Shown: positions 25,013 through 35,919 of the stretch, piece after piece | Numbering within the stretch: position 1 is the stretch's first letter | Layout of the letters: every line of letters starts with the position of its first letter | Assembly: GCA_031216915.1 (NCBI GenBank) | Contig: CM062296.1 | Span: 449,562,287-449,626,286 of the forward strand | Length of the DNA: 64,000 nt | Source: Pictodentalium vernedei | Taxonomy: Eukaryota > Mollusca > Scaphopoda > Dentaliida > Dentaliidae | Direction of reading: 5' to 3' | Translations under genes and position numbers: made by a program | The notes under the pieces: generated by a model | What the model was told of the DNA's origin: nothing | Databases searched by the model: none | Seen by the model: only the letters and a program-made list of their open reading frames with translations

Positions 25013-25602
25013 TATACCTTTTTCATTTATTTTCCAAGCGGAAATTTTTTTTTTTATAATTAATAATAATAGTAATAAATCTTCGGCCTTCGGCTGATTT
25101 GTCGCGGTCCTCTAACGAAGAGGCTTACATTAACCCAATGCCCCGCAACCCCCCCCCCCCCCCCTCCACACTCTTCCTCCTAATCTACCAGCATTCAGTC
25201 AAAGGCTGTTTCATAATTCCCCCCTTTCCTCATCCAGTTATCCTTCATTTTTCAACCACCCATTTTTCCGTTAGTTTCCCGAGGAGTCTTGTCCTACTAG
25301 GCAAATATTTGGGGCATTCTAAAATGAAAAGTTCCAGGGTCTCCGTTACACATTTGGCACACCCTTTCCTCGTCTTTCCCGATTCTCCCCGTCAACTCCA
25401 GTGACTTTGATCTCACTTTAAACTACAATGACTCCCCAAACGATCCATCGAGGTACTCCTCAAAAGCTGGTGCATCCTTTTTTCTAACCCGACTAAAGAA
25501 CCCTTATAGTCCTAATTCCAGCTCGCCAGTTTCTATTACAAGTGAACACTTTTCGTTTGACTGTTTCTTGGCTTTATGATAAATAAATTATGATTATTTA
25601 TA

Positions 25603-27093
25603 TACTGAGTCAAAAAAGAAAGTATAATAGAAACAAATGTGAAAAAATAGCATAAAATATGAAATATAATAGTTCTATGTGACATGTTTGTGGACCAGAA
25701 GTCGTGCAAAGAGTTGTTTAATGACATGTTGTTGTCCATCGAACCGTATACAATTTTGCTACGGATTTCAAAATAGCACGCGCTACCCGAGAATGTCAAA
25801 TTGAATGGGTGACCGACGATTTTCTTTGTGTTATAATGTGCTAGAGAGCCTGGGTTATTGAGAAAACACGCTAGTTTTTTGTCTTCCGACATTTTAAAAA
25901 ATGCACAGGGTTAACCGAAAATCAGAGGTTGTGTGCCATTGGTATGCATGATGCTGGGATACCTCCAGATGAGCTCGCTGCTGAGTTCGGAGTCACTGTG
26001 GCCACTATTTACCGTCTTATTGGAAGGTATAGAACCACTGGATCAACTGCCAACCGACCCGGTTCAAGTCGGCGAAGAGTTACGACCCCTGCACAAGACC
26101 GACACATCAGGACGTCTCACTTGCGGGATCGCTTCCTTCCGGCGACGAGGACTGCAGCAATTACTCCTGGTAGAACTAACAATCGAATCGGTGCACAAAC
26201 TGTCCGCAACAGACTCGCTGAACACGGCACATACGAAGTAGGCGTCCAGACCACGGACCAATCCTTATCCAACGTCATCGTACCGCCAGAATGGAATGTG
26301 TACATCAGCGTGTTCGCTGGACTCAGCAGCGTTGAAGCACAGTTCTTTTTAGTGATGAATCACGATTTTGCCTACGGCGCGCTGATGGTAGGGCAAGAGT
26401 GTATCGCCGACGAGAAGAACAGTTTTCTAAAGCTTGGGTGCGGGAATGCGACCGTTTCGACGGGGGCAGTGTAAGGGTTTGGGCAGGAATTTCCTTGCAC
26501 CATCGAACGCAGTTGATCTTCATCGATGGTAATCTGAATGGACAGCGAAATAGGGACGAAATTCTGAACGCTGTTGTTGTCCTGTTGTTCAACTCTAACG
26601 TCGTATTGCAGTTATTCCAGCAAGACAATTCCCGATGTCACGTGGCACGTATCTGTCGTGACTTTCTTGGGGAGCAGAGCATCGAACTTCTTCCCTGTCC
26701 CCCCCCCCCCCCCCCAACACTTTCCCCAGATTTGTCGCCAATCGAGCATCTTTGGGATCAATTGGACCGTCGGGTACGACTTCATGATCTTCAGACGTTA
26801 GGCGATTTACGTAATGTTCTAAGGCAGGAGTGGAACGCAATACCACAGGGTGACATCCAGAGACTGTGGTGGACATACACCCTATTGACTGCATGTGTGA
26901 ACTTTTCATTTCACCCCATGTCTGAATTGCGACGTCCTAACGTGACGCTGGCACATTAAGAACATGGAATTATGCAAATTCATACGACTAGACTCGAAAT
27001 ATGAATTTACAATAATTTGTTTGGGATTAAAGTCGATAATACTAAAACAATTGCTCCTCATAGTTTATTATACTTTCTTTTTTTGACTCAGTA
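25603..27093 (+). mobile_element. Tc1-like DNA transposon, 1,491 bp
   Basis: Terminal inverted repeats of about 27 bp start tactgagtcaaaaaagaaag at 25,603 and end with the inverse at 27,093. TA dinucleotides flank both sides (25,601-25,602 and 27,094-27,095), the Tc1/mariner target duplication. It encodes a DD-E transposase pseudogene. Inserted between the two gag fragments of the Gypsy remnant. Confidence 0.9.
25906..26959 (+). pseudogene. Tc1-like transposase, inactivated
   Basis: The N-terminal part (to about 26,230) has two helix-turn-helix-like regions (EFGVTVATIYRLIGRY and a following basic RPGSSRRR segment) that would bind the TIRs. After a frameshift near 26,233 and an in-frame TGA near 26,330 the catalytic part follows: LFSDESRF (first Asp), FQQDNSRCH (second Asp) and SPIEHLWD (Glu). 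A poly-C run at 26,699-26,715 adds prolines, so 39 residues separate the second Asp and the Glu instead of the usual 34. Not functional as it stands. Confidence 0.85.
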
Positions 27094-27214
27094 TATAAAC
27101 TGTAATACCTCCTGGTTATTAAAGGAGACAGAAAATGTTGACCTGAGTGTTGTTTTTATCTGTGTTGTTGCATGTTAATGACTACAAGAAAGTGACTTTA
27201 TCTAGACTTCATAT

Positions 27215-27590
27215 TTATTATTTATTTATTGGTGTTTAAGGTCAAATACTTATGTACAATGGCTAATCGTGACCGTGACAGTCTTACGGGTGGAGGAAGC
27301 CGGAGTACCCGGAGAGGACCACCGCGCATCGACGAGCAACTGCCAGCTCCTCAACATTCTAACTCTGTTCAAGCTCCGCTGAAGCAGGGTTACAGCGGTT
27401 GAAGACATGTGCACCATCGACGTGCAGTACGTCTTAGTACACGGCGTCATCGTGCCCCCATGTAGGCAACCGGAATAAAGTGCCTTGCCCAAGGACACAA
27501 CGCGGGTCGTCCCGGACGGGGATCGACCTCGGGACCTCTAGCATTGATGTCCAACAGTCTACCACCGACCCACCGTGCTCCCTATCTAGA
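27215..27590 (-). mobile_element. tRNA-headed SINE, copy C (second head type)
   Basis: Minus-strand copy: tail at 27,215 (tttattatttatttattggtg), shared 3' part and body (cttgcccaaggacacaac), then a head ending at about 27,590 that differs from copies A and B: the reverse complement reads gggtcggtggtagactgttgg with box B near gaggtcgatccc. The same head type is in copy F (61,162). Confidence 0.8.
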
Positions 27591-27764
27591 CTTTGGCGAT
27601 ACACGAAGCGAAGCAAGAACAATTAATGTCCAGCTTCAGTTATTCAAAGCGGCGAAGTATTCAGAGAGGGGCAGAAGAGACACACCTACCCTGCAGAACC
27701 GAACATGTTAATTGCTGTAAAAATGATAACGCTTGTAACTACTTCAAATAATATTTAATTCTTT

Positions 27765-28027
27765 TTAACCCTTTACCTAACGTGAAAAGCAGACGACACT
27801 TGCAAAAAAAACTTGGAATAACTATTTTTTTTTTCATTTTTTGTCTCCAAAGCATAGGTTATGACCCCTCTGACCCCTCATTGGAACGAGCTCGACGAGC
27901 TCGTTCCAATGAGGGGTCATAACCTATGTTTTTGAGACAAAAAATAAAAAAAAATGATGAAAATTAATTGGCGATTTTTGAGAATAGCGCTGGCCGGTTT
28001 TGGCCGTTACGTTGGGTAAAGGGTTAA
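27765..28027 (+). mobile_element. piggyBac-like palindromic MITE, 263 bp
   Basis: Bounded by TTAA at 27,765-27,768 and 28,024-28,027, with CCCTTTACC... and ...GGTAAAGGG ends, the terminal pattern of piggyBac elements. The centre is a near-perfect palindrome (tgacccctcattggaacgag and its inverse) flanked by A/T tracts. No coding capacity. Confidence 0.85.
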
Positions 28028-28479
28028 GGTAAGATACGGGTCTACAGGTACCTAAACAACAGGTAACTAAATTTCATTTAAATCTTTGTGTTCACATACC
28101 TGTAATTGAAAAAAAAATATAGTATAATCATTTTAATAACATAAATGAGAGATTAGCCTAATTACATTACATCATGTGCTTGTGTTTACATTACTATCAT
28201 CTTTTAACAACACAAGCCTTTCCTCCTCTGCTGTGTCCTGCCATGGTCGTGATCTACGGAAAAACTTCAATCCAAAACATCAAAGGAGGGTTGAAAGGGG
28301 CTTGGCGCAAACTGCCCCTGCGCCTTCAGCGTGAAACCGTTCATTCTTCTTCTTCCCTCTTTTAAGGTTGAGTATAACGTAGGTGACTACTTCAAATAAG
28401 ATTTTATTCTTTTTAAAGCTAAATAATCATAGAAAAAAATAGAAAAAATTGTATGATGTTATCAGAAACTTTTAGCAAC

Positions 28480-28934
28480 TTTCCGGCTAAACTAGTTCAG
28501 CGATCTGAACGCAGTGGCTACCCCTCTTCGTTCAGATTCATCCCATTCAAGTCTGTTGTAAAAATTCCCCAATAAGTTTTATTGGGAACTCAAAACACGA
28601 AAATAGGAATATATATCAAGCTTTCGCCCTTTACCGGCTGCATTCGATAATACACGTATTTCCTTACATTTGGGTAGAGTGTATTGAACCAAACTATGTT
28701 TTTATCCTTTACTTATCGAGATTTGAACACGGGTGAAGCGTCAGCAACGCTTTGATATCGTCCATATTTTTTTTTGCGCAACCCGGAGTGGCATTTCACA
28801 ACTTATAAATTATGGACACAAAAGGACTTAGAATCAAGACAATTGCTAGATATTAAAATTGCTTGCCTGTTAACGTCGGGGTGGGGGGGGGGGTGCCCCT
28901 TTCCCCTCCAATGGCTACGCGACACTCTGTAATT
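28480..28934 (+). repeat. Diverged copy of foldback module A
   Basis: 28,494-28,545 (cagcgatctgaacgcagtgg) and 28,796-28,860 (cacaacttataaattatggacac) match module A (compare 17,262-17,310 and the inverse near 720-760). It ends in a G-run at 28,880-28,892. Shows that the module is dispersed outside the 1-20 kb foldback. Confidence 0.6.
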
Positions 28935-29325
28935 CATCACAACTCCATCGAAGAGCGTTGAGAGATGACACATTAGATTTAAACAGGTTATTAAAATTGG
29001 CACGCCCACTAGAAATCAGAGAAAATCAAGCAGCAGATTAAAAATAATACAACTGAAGAAAATGTAAAATTTATCACAAGAAATAAAAAGTTCACTTCAC
29101 AGTTCAGGAAAAAGATTGGTCGAAAATGTTATTACTGTGATAAACAGTACCCACATGAAAATCCACGTAAACAAACCGAAATGAACATGGGTAAAAAGAA
29201 AAAAACAGAACATAAGAAAACAAACAGAAATTGCGGGCACTGTAATGGCCAATTTCCTCATAGTAATGGCCCCTGTCCTGCTGAACGCAAAAAAGAATCA
29301 AGTTTTCACAACAGACTGTAGTTCA
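28935..29325 (+). pseudogene. Ty3/Gypsy gag C-terminal fragment with zinc knuckles
   Basis: Frame fragments read ALRDDTLDLNRLLKLARPLE (about 28,957-29,016), then after stops CYYCDKQYPHENP and CGHCNGQFPHSNGPCPAE (29,130-29,290), Cys-Cys-His-Cys-type knuckles of a Gypsy gag that bind RNA. Stops occur near 29,040 and a natural-looking stop at about 29,323. Lies downstream of the Tc1, SINE and MITE insertions. Confidence 0.65.
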
Positions 29326-30609
29326 TTGTTGAATATCCATAAAGTATAACTGTATAAAGAATAAACAACACGAACCCAAAATTTTTACTTCACTCAGAAG
29401 AAACGCCAATTGAAATGATCGTTGACATATGGACGGACAACTGTCAATATAACCAATGAAAAGACTTTTAACAAAGTTGAAAATAAACCTAGCTTGGAGT
29501 GCACGAATACAAAACTATACCCATATGGCCCTGAAAAGCAAATAGATATTTATTTTAGGAACGTCCAAAGCTACAATACAATTCAAAGAACATGGAGCAA
29601 GTACCTTAGCTACGGTGTATGTTGTAAAAGGTAGTTATGGCTCATTGATCTAAACAAAATGAAAGCACTGTAGTTGCATTCAATATGATTTACAATAAAG
29701 GAAAAGAAACAAATATAATTATGAAACAGTAATTATGAAACAGTGAGTGCAGCATACAGAAACATTACTGGATACATCACAAAAATGAAAGGATTCGACA
29801 GAAATCTTCATGCTTATGTTGGTCGTCTCCTAAAGTCTTTGAATTACAAAATAATTATTACCGGAACTGCTGGCGGGGCACCAAATGCAAATTGTTTAAA
29901 CTGAGTGATGAACGATATTTAAGTATATAGATAGACACTGTGAAAGAAGAATTACAGCGAAAAGGTAAAATTATAAGAGAGCATAAGATGAAAATTAAAC
30001 ATGAGCCGCCGAGAGACGAACGAGGTTTAAAAAGCGGGTAAGAGAGCACTGTGTTGACACAGCATACAGCATACGTACCCTCGAAGCAAGAAGACCTAGA
30101 ACTTAGCTGGAGGTATCAGGAGATAATCTACCCAACAAGAGAACAGATTTAGCCATTAATATTTAAGGCTGAGTCTTAAAGAGTCACTCGTTGCGCGGCC
30201 ACCAAGGCGATCATGGCTGTACTGTATTACACTATTCTGTAATACAGTATAGCCACATATCGTCTTGATAAGGGCAAGAATACAATTTGTCTACTTGAAG
30301 CGTTTCGTTTCCATTATGTAATCCTGCTCCTTTTCAAATACGAGGCGACTTGCATCTTTACTTAAGTGCTCTGATTCGTACAGGAGTATAGTGACATTCA
30401 CAGGAAACGGTATCTGTCCAACAGTGCTGGCCCGGGAATTCGAGGAGCGGAGCTGGCATTATAGTAAGAAATGGTCAGACGATTCGACTGCATAGCTCAT
30501 TACTAAGTTATGAGACTGCAGTTACTTTGAATATCAATCCAACAAAACGAGTGATTCAACCCTCTTCTTTTGATAACATAATCGATGATTTTCCAGAAAT
30601 ATTTGAAGG
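29326..30609 (+). pseudogene. Gypsy protease-to-RT linker, heavily decayed
   Basis: Only islands are readable: TLATVYVVKGSYGSL (about 29,600-29,640), which resembles the region after the aspartic protease, and NIIDDFPEIFEG (about 30,570-30,609), the start of the RT linker. The rest has no stable frame. A small hairpin at 30,214-30,245 (tactgtattac arms) is present. The frame is cut by the MITE that starts at 30,610. Confidence 0.5.
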
Positions 30610-31178
30610 TAGGGCTGCACGATATTGAAAACAGAATACCGGTATCGGTATTCAAAAAATACCGCTGTATACCGGTATATCGAAACCTGTTCAGATATCT
30701 GAACAAAAGTACCACAATCGAGACTTGAGGCATCACAGTCAGAACGAATCAGCATGCCATGATGATGCGGTTCGAAAAACATTTATACAACGCAGACGAT
30801 ATCAAAATTTGTTATTTGAAATCAAATTTTTCCAAAAAGTTCTACAAAACAATATCATGTGACCCCTTATTGGAACGAGCTCGTTGAGCTCGTTCCAATG
30901 AGGGGTCACATGATATAGTTTTGCTGAAATTTTTAAAAATTATTTTTTCAACTGCTGAATTTGTATATTACGTGGGCCAATGCGGACGATTCCTTGGGTA
31001 AAGCGATAAGATTATTCATTCTGAGCTACAGTTAAAAAACTCAAGGCATCTTGAAAATTAAATTGTGGGAAAATAAATAATGACGATAAACCGATATTTT
31101 TGTAATTACACCGGTTTTCAATCGAGATTGGTTTGAATACCGGTAAATATCGGTTTATCGAAATATCATGCAGCCCTG
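30610..31178 (+). mobile_element. hAT-like MITE, 569 bp, with 8-bp TSD
   Basis: Ends are tagggctgcacgatatt and aatatcatgcagccctg, inverted with one or two mismatches. The 8 bp TTTGAAGG is present on both sides (30,602-30,609 and 31,179-31,186), the hAT signature. It has ccggtat-rich subterminal repeats and, inside, a diverged palindrome of the piggyBac-like MITE type (about 30,850-30,915), so it was itself a target. It interrupts the Gypsy polyprotein frame at FEG. Confidence 0.9.
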
Positions 31179-31186
31179 TTTGAAGG

Positions 31187-32480
31187 AAATGGTAAAATAA
31201 AAGGTGTACAAGCTCACATACACATTGATGAAAGTGTAAAACCAACAAGTTCAACAACACAGAAGAATACCCTTCCACATGCGGAAAAAAGAAGAACAAC
31301 AATTGAACCGTTTAGAGAGCTCAGGCATCAATGAAAAAGTTAATGATGAGCCCACTCCCTGGGTGTCACCAACAGTTGTAGCTCCCAAACCCAGAAAAGC
31401 AGAAGAAATACGTATTTGTCTTGATATGCAGATTCTAAATGAGGCCGTGAAAAGAGAACGACGCTTTACTCCCACAATAGATGATATAAATATTGACTTG
31501 AATGGAGCCACTATATTTTCTAAGCTTGACTTAACAGCTAGCTACCACCAGGTTGAACTTACACCTGAATCGCGACAGAAAACAACTTTCACATACTGTT
31601 GCCTTATATCGCTAAAGGAGATTAATTTTTGCAATTTCATCCACAGCTGAAAAATTTCAGTCAGTTGTCATTTCAGCTCTTGAAGGGTTTGAAGGAGATA
31701 AAAATATTAGTGATGACATAATCGTGCTTGGAAAAACAAAAGATGAAAACAATGAAAGACTTCGAAATGTATTCAAACGATTAAAAGACAAAAATATAAC
31801 ATTAAATAAAAAACAAATGTGAATTCAATAAAGACTCAATAGAATTTTTTGGTTATGTGTTTCCGAAAGATGGACTTTCTGCACACCGGCCCCCGAAAAA
31901 CTGAAGCTCTAAAAGTTAAAGCAGCAAACCGACCAATGAATCAAGCTGAAGTTCGAAGCTTATTGGGATTAGCAAACTATGCTTCACGAGTTATACCTGG
32001 CTTCCAACAATAACTGCACCTTTAAGATTCTTAACACATAAAAATGTGAAATGGTTTTGGAGCAAAACAGAAGAACAAGCTTTTGAAGAACTAAAAGAAA
32101 AATTGACAACTGAAGCAATGACTTACTTTGATCCTACAAAACACACTGAACTGGATGCCAGTCCAGTTGGCCAAGGGGCAATACTTACACAAACTGGTAA
32201 AACTATCTCATATGCTACTACTCTCAAACACAGAAAGAAACTGTATCCATTGTATGGGCACATGAACATTACCAGCTTTACCTGTGTGGTTAATAATTTA
32301 CCCCAGTTACAGATCACAAGGCCTAAGAAACAATGCTTAACAATCCAAAGAGTTGACCACCTGCAAGAATTGAACGATGGCGACTGAGACTACAGCCATG
32401 TGATTTTGTCGCTCAGTACCGCAATGGCAAATGCAACCCAGCAGATTATATGTCAAGCCATCCAACAAGTCCCATAAATA
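31187..32480 (+). pseudogene. Ty3/Gypsy reverse transcriptase and RNase H, broken
   Basis: Copies element RNA to DNA when intact. Readable words: WVSPTVVAPKPRKAEEIRIC and FSKLDLTASYHQVEL (31,360-31,560) from the RT fingers/palm, ISDDIIVLGKTK (about 31,708-31,745) carrying the catalytic DD, SLLGLANYASRVIP-like frame near 31,960-32,010, then the RNase H part TYFDPTKHTELDASP and QGAILTQTGKTISYAT (32,120-32,220), with a last stretch around 32,390-32,470. Several frameshifts and stops. No integrase follows; the Polinton begins 215 bp downstream. Confidence 0.85.
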
Positions 32481-32694
32481 TTTTTAGACATTCTAAAGTT
32501 GCAGAAAAATATTTAAATTTCATTGTAACAAACCAATCCTTTTCTCATTCGGTCAGGGCACAGTCGGGCAAACAACCTAAAAATAGGTGCAGAGAGATGT
32601 TTGCACTGGTATTTGTGACTATTTTCGGGTTTTTTGGTTCGACTTTTATTTCGAGACGAGCAAAAGTGGAAAGCTTTCGTTTAAACCATATAAC

Positions 32695-33408
32695 AGTAGG
32701 TGTAAATGGGGGATACCAGGACACTTTTTTTCATGTACATGTACATGTACACGTACACGTACATGTACCCATAGAGTTCAGTGTTAAAATGTACACAAAA
32801 TGTACAAACGTGTTTTGTACATTTTGTCCTAGAATCCTCACAAGTTGGTTACCGTGTTCAATCAGCCATTGGCAAACGAGTGCGGATTCCAGCACAATTC
32901 GCGCGGAAGAAAAATCTACGAAAAAATCGACCTAAAATTTCTCAATGTTCGCCATCGTGGCTTAGACGTTTCGATCGATCGTTGGCGAACGACGGCGAAA
33001 CGCTTTGGGGATTCTAGGACAGCATCAAAATGCATTTTGGGGATTCTAGGACACCGACGTTTGCACTCGCGTTCTAGACGGTGGTGGGTGTGATCCAGTC
33101 AGTGACGAACGATTGGGGATTCCAGGACAGGAAAATCGATCCTTAAAATTTTTTCCAACGTTCGCCAACGATCGATCGCACCATCTAGGACACGATAACC
33201 AACTAGTGGGGATTCCAGGACAGCAAAGTATAAAAATTAAGAAATGTCGAAAAAATTAGAATGGATGAAATTTTTCTCTCCATGTTTGTAATCATGGTCT
33301 AGACGGCAGTGCAATCGATCGTGGACAAAAAAATGGTGAAGATTTTCTAGTGGAGGGAAACAGATGAAAAATAAAATCGTTATGAGTTTTGAGGTAAATT
33401 GTAATAGA
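32695..33408 (+). repeat. Polinton left terminal inverted repeat
   Basis: Matches the inverse of 48,712-49,420 at roughly nine positions in ten. It has a palindromic GTACAT microsatellite at 32,731-32,767. The phrase GGGGATTCYAGGACA or a close variant occurs five times (about 32,707, 33,007, 33,039, 33,115, 33,208), and words around GTTGGCGAACG recur. These could be sites for the integrase or the replication initiation machinery. Confidence 0.93.
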
Positions 33409-34400
33409 TCAGTTTGTCAAGTTTTTCTTTCATCTCCACTTAGTTGTTTAACGATGCATATGTAAATGAACGGTTTTTCATTCAATAAATCAATGGTGAA
33501 AATTGTGGAGAGTTTAAAGATAATTGTAAACAAATCAGTTTGTCAAGTTTCTTTTTCATTTCCACTTAAAAGCGTTTTAAGGATGTAAATTGAGTTTTCA
33601 TTTAATAGGTGAAAAAATTGTGAAGTGTGTCCCGTCAAAAGCGTTTTGTTAATGTTGCTCGAACCGGAACGATGGGAGAGAACATTTTTCCTTTTTGAAA
33701 AGTGTGCTCTTTTGTGTAAATCTATCTGTTTTCTCTTTGTGGGTTTTTGCTTTGAATAAACTATTTTACTATTAAAGGTTTGAAAATACGTTAATCAGAA
33801 ATTGTGTCATACCTCAAAGAGGATTCTGCTTTTTGACGACATCAAGTCTGTTTAAACCGAAAAACCATCCCAAGAATGAAAATGAAGCAGTTCAAATGAT
33901 TAACTCCAACTTCTTCTGATTTAACGCGTTTTGAAAACGTTGTACTTATCGATGTTCATTTGAGATTTTAACTTTTTGAGTTTTTCTCACCGTGGAGAAA
34001 ATAAGCGTTGATGTGATTTTTAAAACGTTTAGAGCGACGCATTTATCGATGGTTTTTATTTTGAGATTGACTTCAAGTTTGTTTTTCAGTGTGGGAAAAA
34101 TAACTGTCTATGTGATTTAACGCGTTTGAAAGCGCTGTATTATCGATGTTTATTTGAGATTAACTCTAAGTTTCTCATTGTGGGAAATAACTGTTGATGT
34201 GATTTAACGCATTTGAAAGCGATGCATTATCGATGTTTTATTTGTAATGTTTTTTCTTTTTCTTGCTAACTGGTTTTAGTTATATATATTAAAATAAAAT
34301 TTTATTTATTTAAAAACATAAAAATAATCACATTAATTTTTGAGAATAATAAAATAATCGACGTTACCACACTCTAAAAAGAAATATTAATAATCGAGAG
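33409..34400 (+). repeat. Subterminal degenerate repeats of the Polinton
   Basis: Two copies of a block with cagtttgtcaagtttctttt-like sequence (33,410-33,445 and 33,535-33,570), then four units of about 95 bp starting gatttaacgcgtttgaaagc and containing TTATCGATG, at 33,918, 34,014, 34,113 and 34,201. Non-coding; possibly a promoter or replication region before the first gene. A TATATATA stretch lies at 34,280. Confidence 0.75.
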
Positions 34401-34407
34401 AACAAAA

Positions 34408-35315
34408 ATGGTTTTACACATCAAAGATTCCAAACGAAGGGACGAACTCTTCGACGAATATGAATGAGTCAAGAAAAGCATTCGATCCGCTGACAGAGCA
34501 GACGATTGGGAGAGATGGAATTAAGACGAGAGACCACCAAACTATTCAAATCTGTGATGGAAGTTCAGGAACGAAGCAAGAAGGAGATCGTCGAGGAACT
34601 GAGACCCATAAAAGAGAGTTCTTTGAGAACGGGTTCGTTGCCTGGTAGTTTTACAAGGCAGTTTTCCTTTCAAAGATCTTCACTGGATTACGTTTCCATG
34701 AGAATTGAAACCGATTCGAGCGAGAGCGATGATACAGCTTCAACTATTGCCACTAGTAGCATCGCGTCGTCCGTCGATGGTGGTAAGAGAGATCTGTTGT
34801 ATAGAATTCGCAAGGATTCGAGCAGTAGGAAATCCGTGGGTGACACTGAGGTGGAAATGGATGATGAGGATTTAATTGTCGGTTTGAATAGGTATGAAAT
34901 AACCAATGGACTGCGCCAATTGCTCCTTTACGACAAGCCTAGAGATTACACAGATCCGGATTTTGACAATTACGGCGGCATTCTGGTTCAGACCCACGCC
35001 ATGAAGAGGAATAACGACGCCAGTGAGACGAGACCCAAGGCTAACAGAGGTTACAAGTGGACGAAGGTGGTGAGACCCATATGGGATATGAATAAGAAAT
35101 TCATCGAATCGGTGACGGGAAAGGGAGTGAAGACCACTTTTCTTCCGTGCGATTCCGACACTCTGTTCGAGAGATTGAAATTGTTTATGGCTAGTCGGCG
35201 TGCTGGTAATACTGGAGTGGATAATCAGATAGTGAGTATATACAACAAATTGTTGAGGCAGAAGGTCTTGGATAGACAAGATTATAAAAGGTTGATGAAC
35301 GAATTGAAGGATTGA
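34408..35315 (+). pseudogene. Polinton-associated conserved protein (DUF8207-like)
   Basis: The first ATG (34,408) gives a short basic N-terminus (MVLHIKDSKRRDELFDEYE) that ends in a stop caused by a one-base shift. The main frame continues to 35,315. It contains a Ser-rich middle, then a conserved C-terminal part with YTDPDFDNYGGILVQT, NRGYKWTKVVRPIWD and a Lys/Arg-rich end. I recall this C-terminal type (Y-T-x-x-D-x-x-N-Y then GxKWxxxxxPIW) from proteins carried by metazoan Polinton-type elements; the role is unknown, possibly virion-internal. First gene of the rightward block, 110 bp downstream of a TATATATA motif. Confidence 0.65.
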
Positions 35316-35446
35316 TATATAGTAAGTAGAGAGAAAAACAAAATAGATAAATAAAAATAGTAAATCTACACTAAAAATAATAAAAGTATTTAAACAAAAA
35401 AAAACGATTTATGAGCGAAAAAACAAAAATGTATATAAAATAAAAT

Positions 35447-35825
35447 ATGCTGGTGATAAAGAACGGGATACGTCAGAACTTACGTTCAAGGCGGTTCTGG
35501 TATCGTTGATTCTATAATGCAAGCGTTCACGAGCGATGCAGGTAGAAAACTCGCATCAACTGCATTTGAGGTCGGTAAGAAGACGGCTTTGGTTGCTGGT
35601 TAGAAAGCTGCTTCCAAAGCTAGTGGTAGGATCGCTTCAGTGGCTGGCAAGAGGGTGGCAGACGTGTTGATCGATAAGTTGATCAGTCCACCAGTGAAGC
35701 GAGCTACGTTAGAGCGATCACCGAAAAGTTGGAAAGATTTTAAGGATGCTGTGGTACCCATACAAGATTTAGGCAAAATGACAAGTGGATCTGAATTGAA
35801 GAGAACCCGCAACGGTGTAATATAA
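35447..35825 (+). pseudogene. Small basic minor virion protein candidate
   Basis: Begins at ATG 35,447; a one-base insertion near 35,467 shifts it into the frame GGSGIVDSIMQAF, and an in-frame TAG stands at about 35,600. The rest reads KRVADVLIDKLISPPVKR and ends at 35,825. Gly-rich start, Ala/Lys-rich amphipathic middle and basic tail are like the small membrane-active or DNA-condensing minor proteins of Polintons and adenoviruses (pVI or pX type). The assignment rests on composition and position before the ATPase. Broken. Confidence 0.45.
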
Positions 35826-35919
35826 ATAAATAATAATAATATTTATAAACTGAGTTTGAAAAAACATAAAAAACATGAAGTTTGAAAATCTAAAAAAAAA
35901 AATAAAAAATAAAAAAAAG

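Noticed and set aside
25536..25892. 118-codon minus frame
   Set aside because: Overlaps the left end of the Tc1 element and has no domain.
34506..34514. Start of the 34.5-kb gene at this TTG
   Set aside because: The codon is TTG, not an animal start. An upstream ATG (34,408) with family-like basic N-terminus and a one-base shift explains the frame better.
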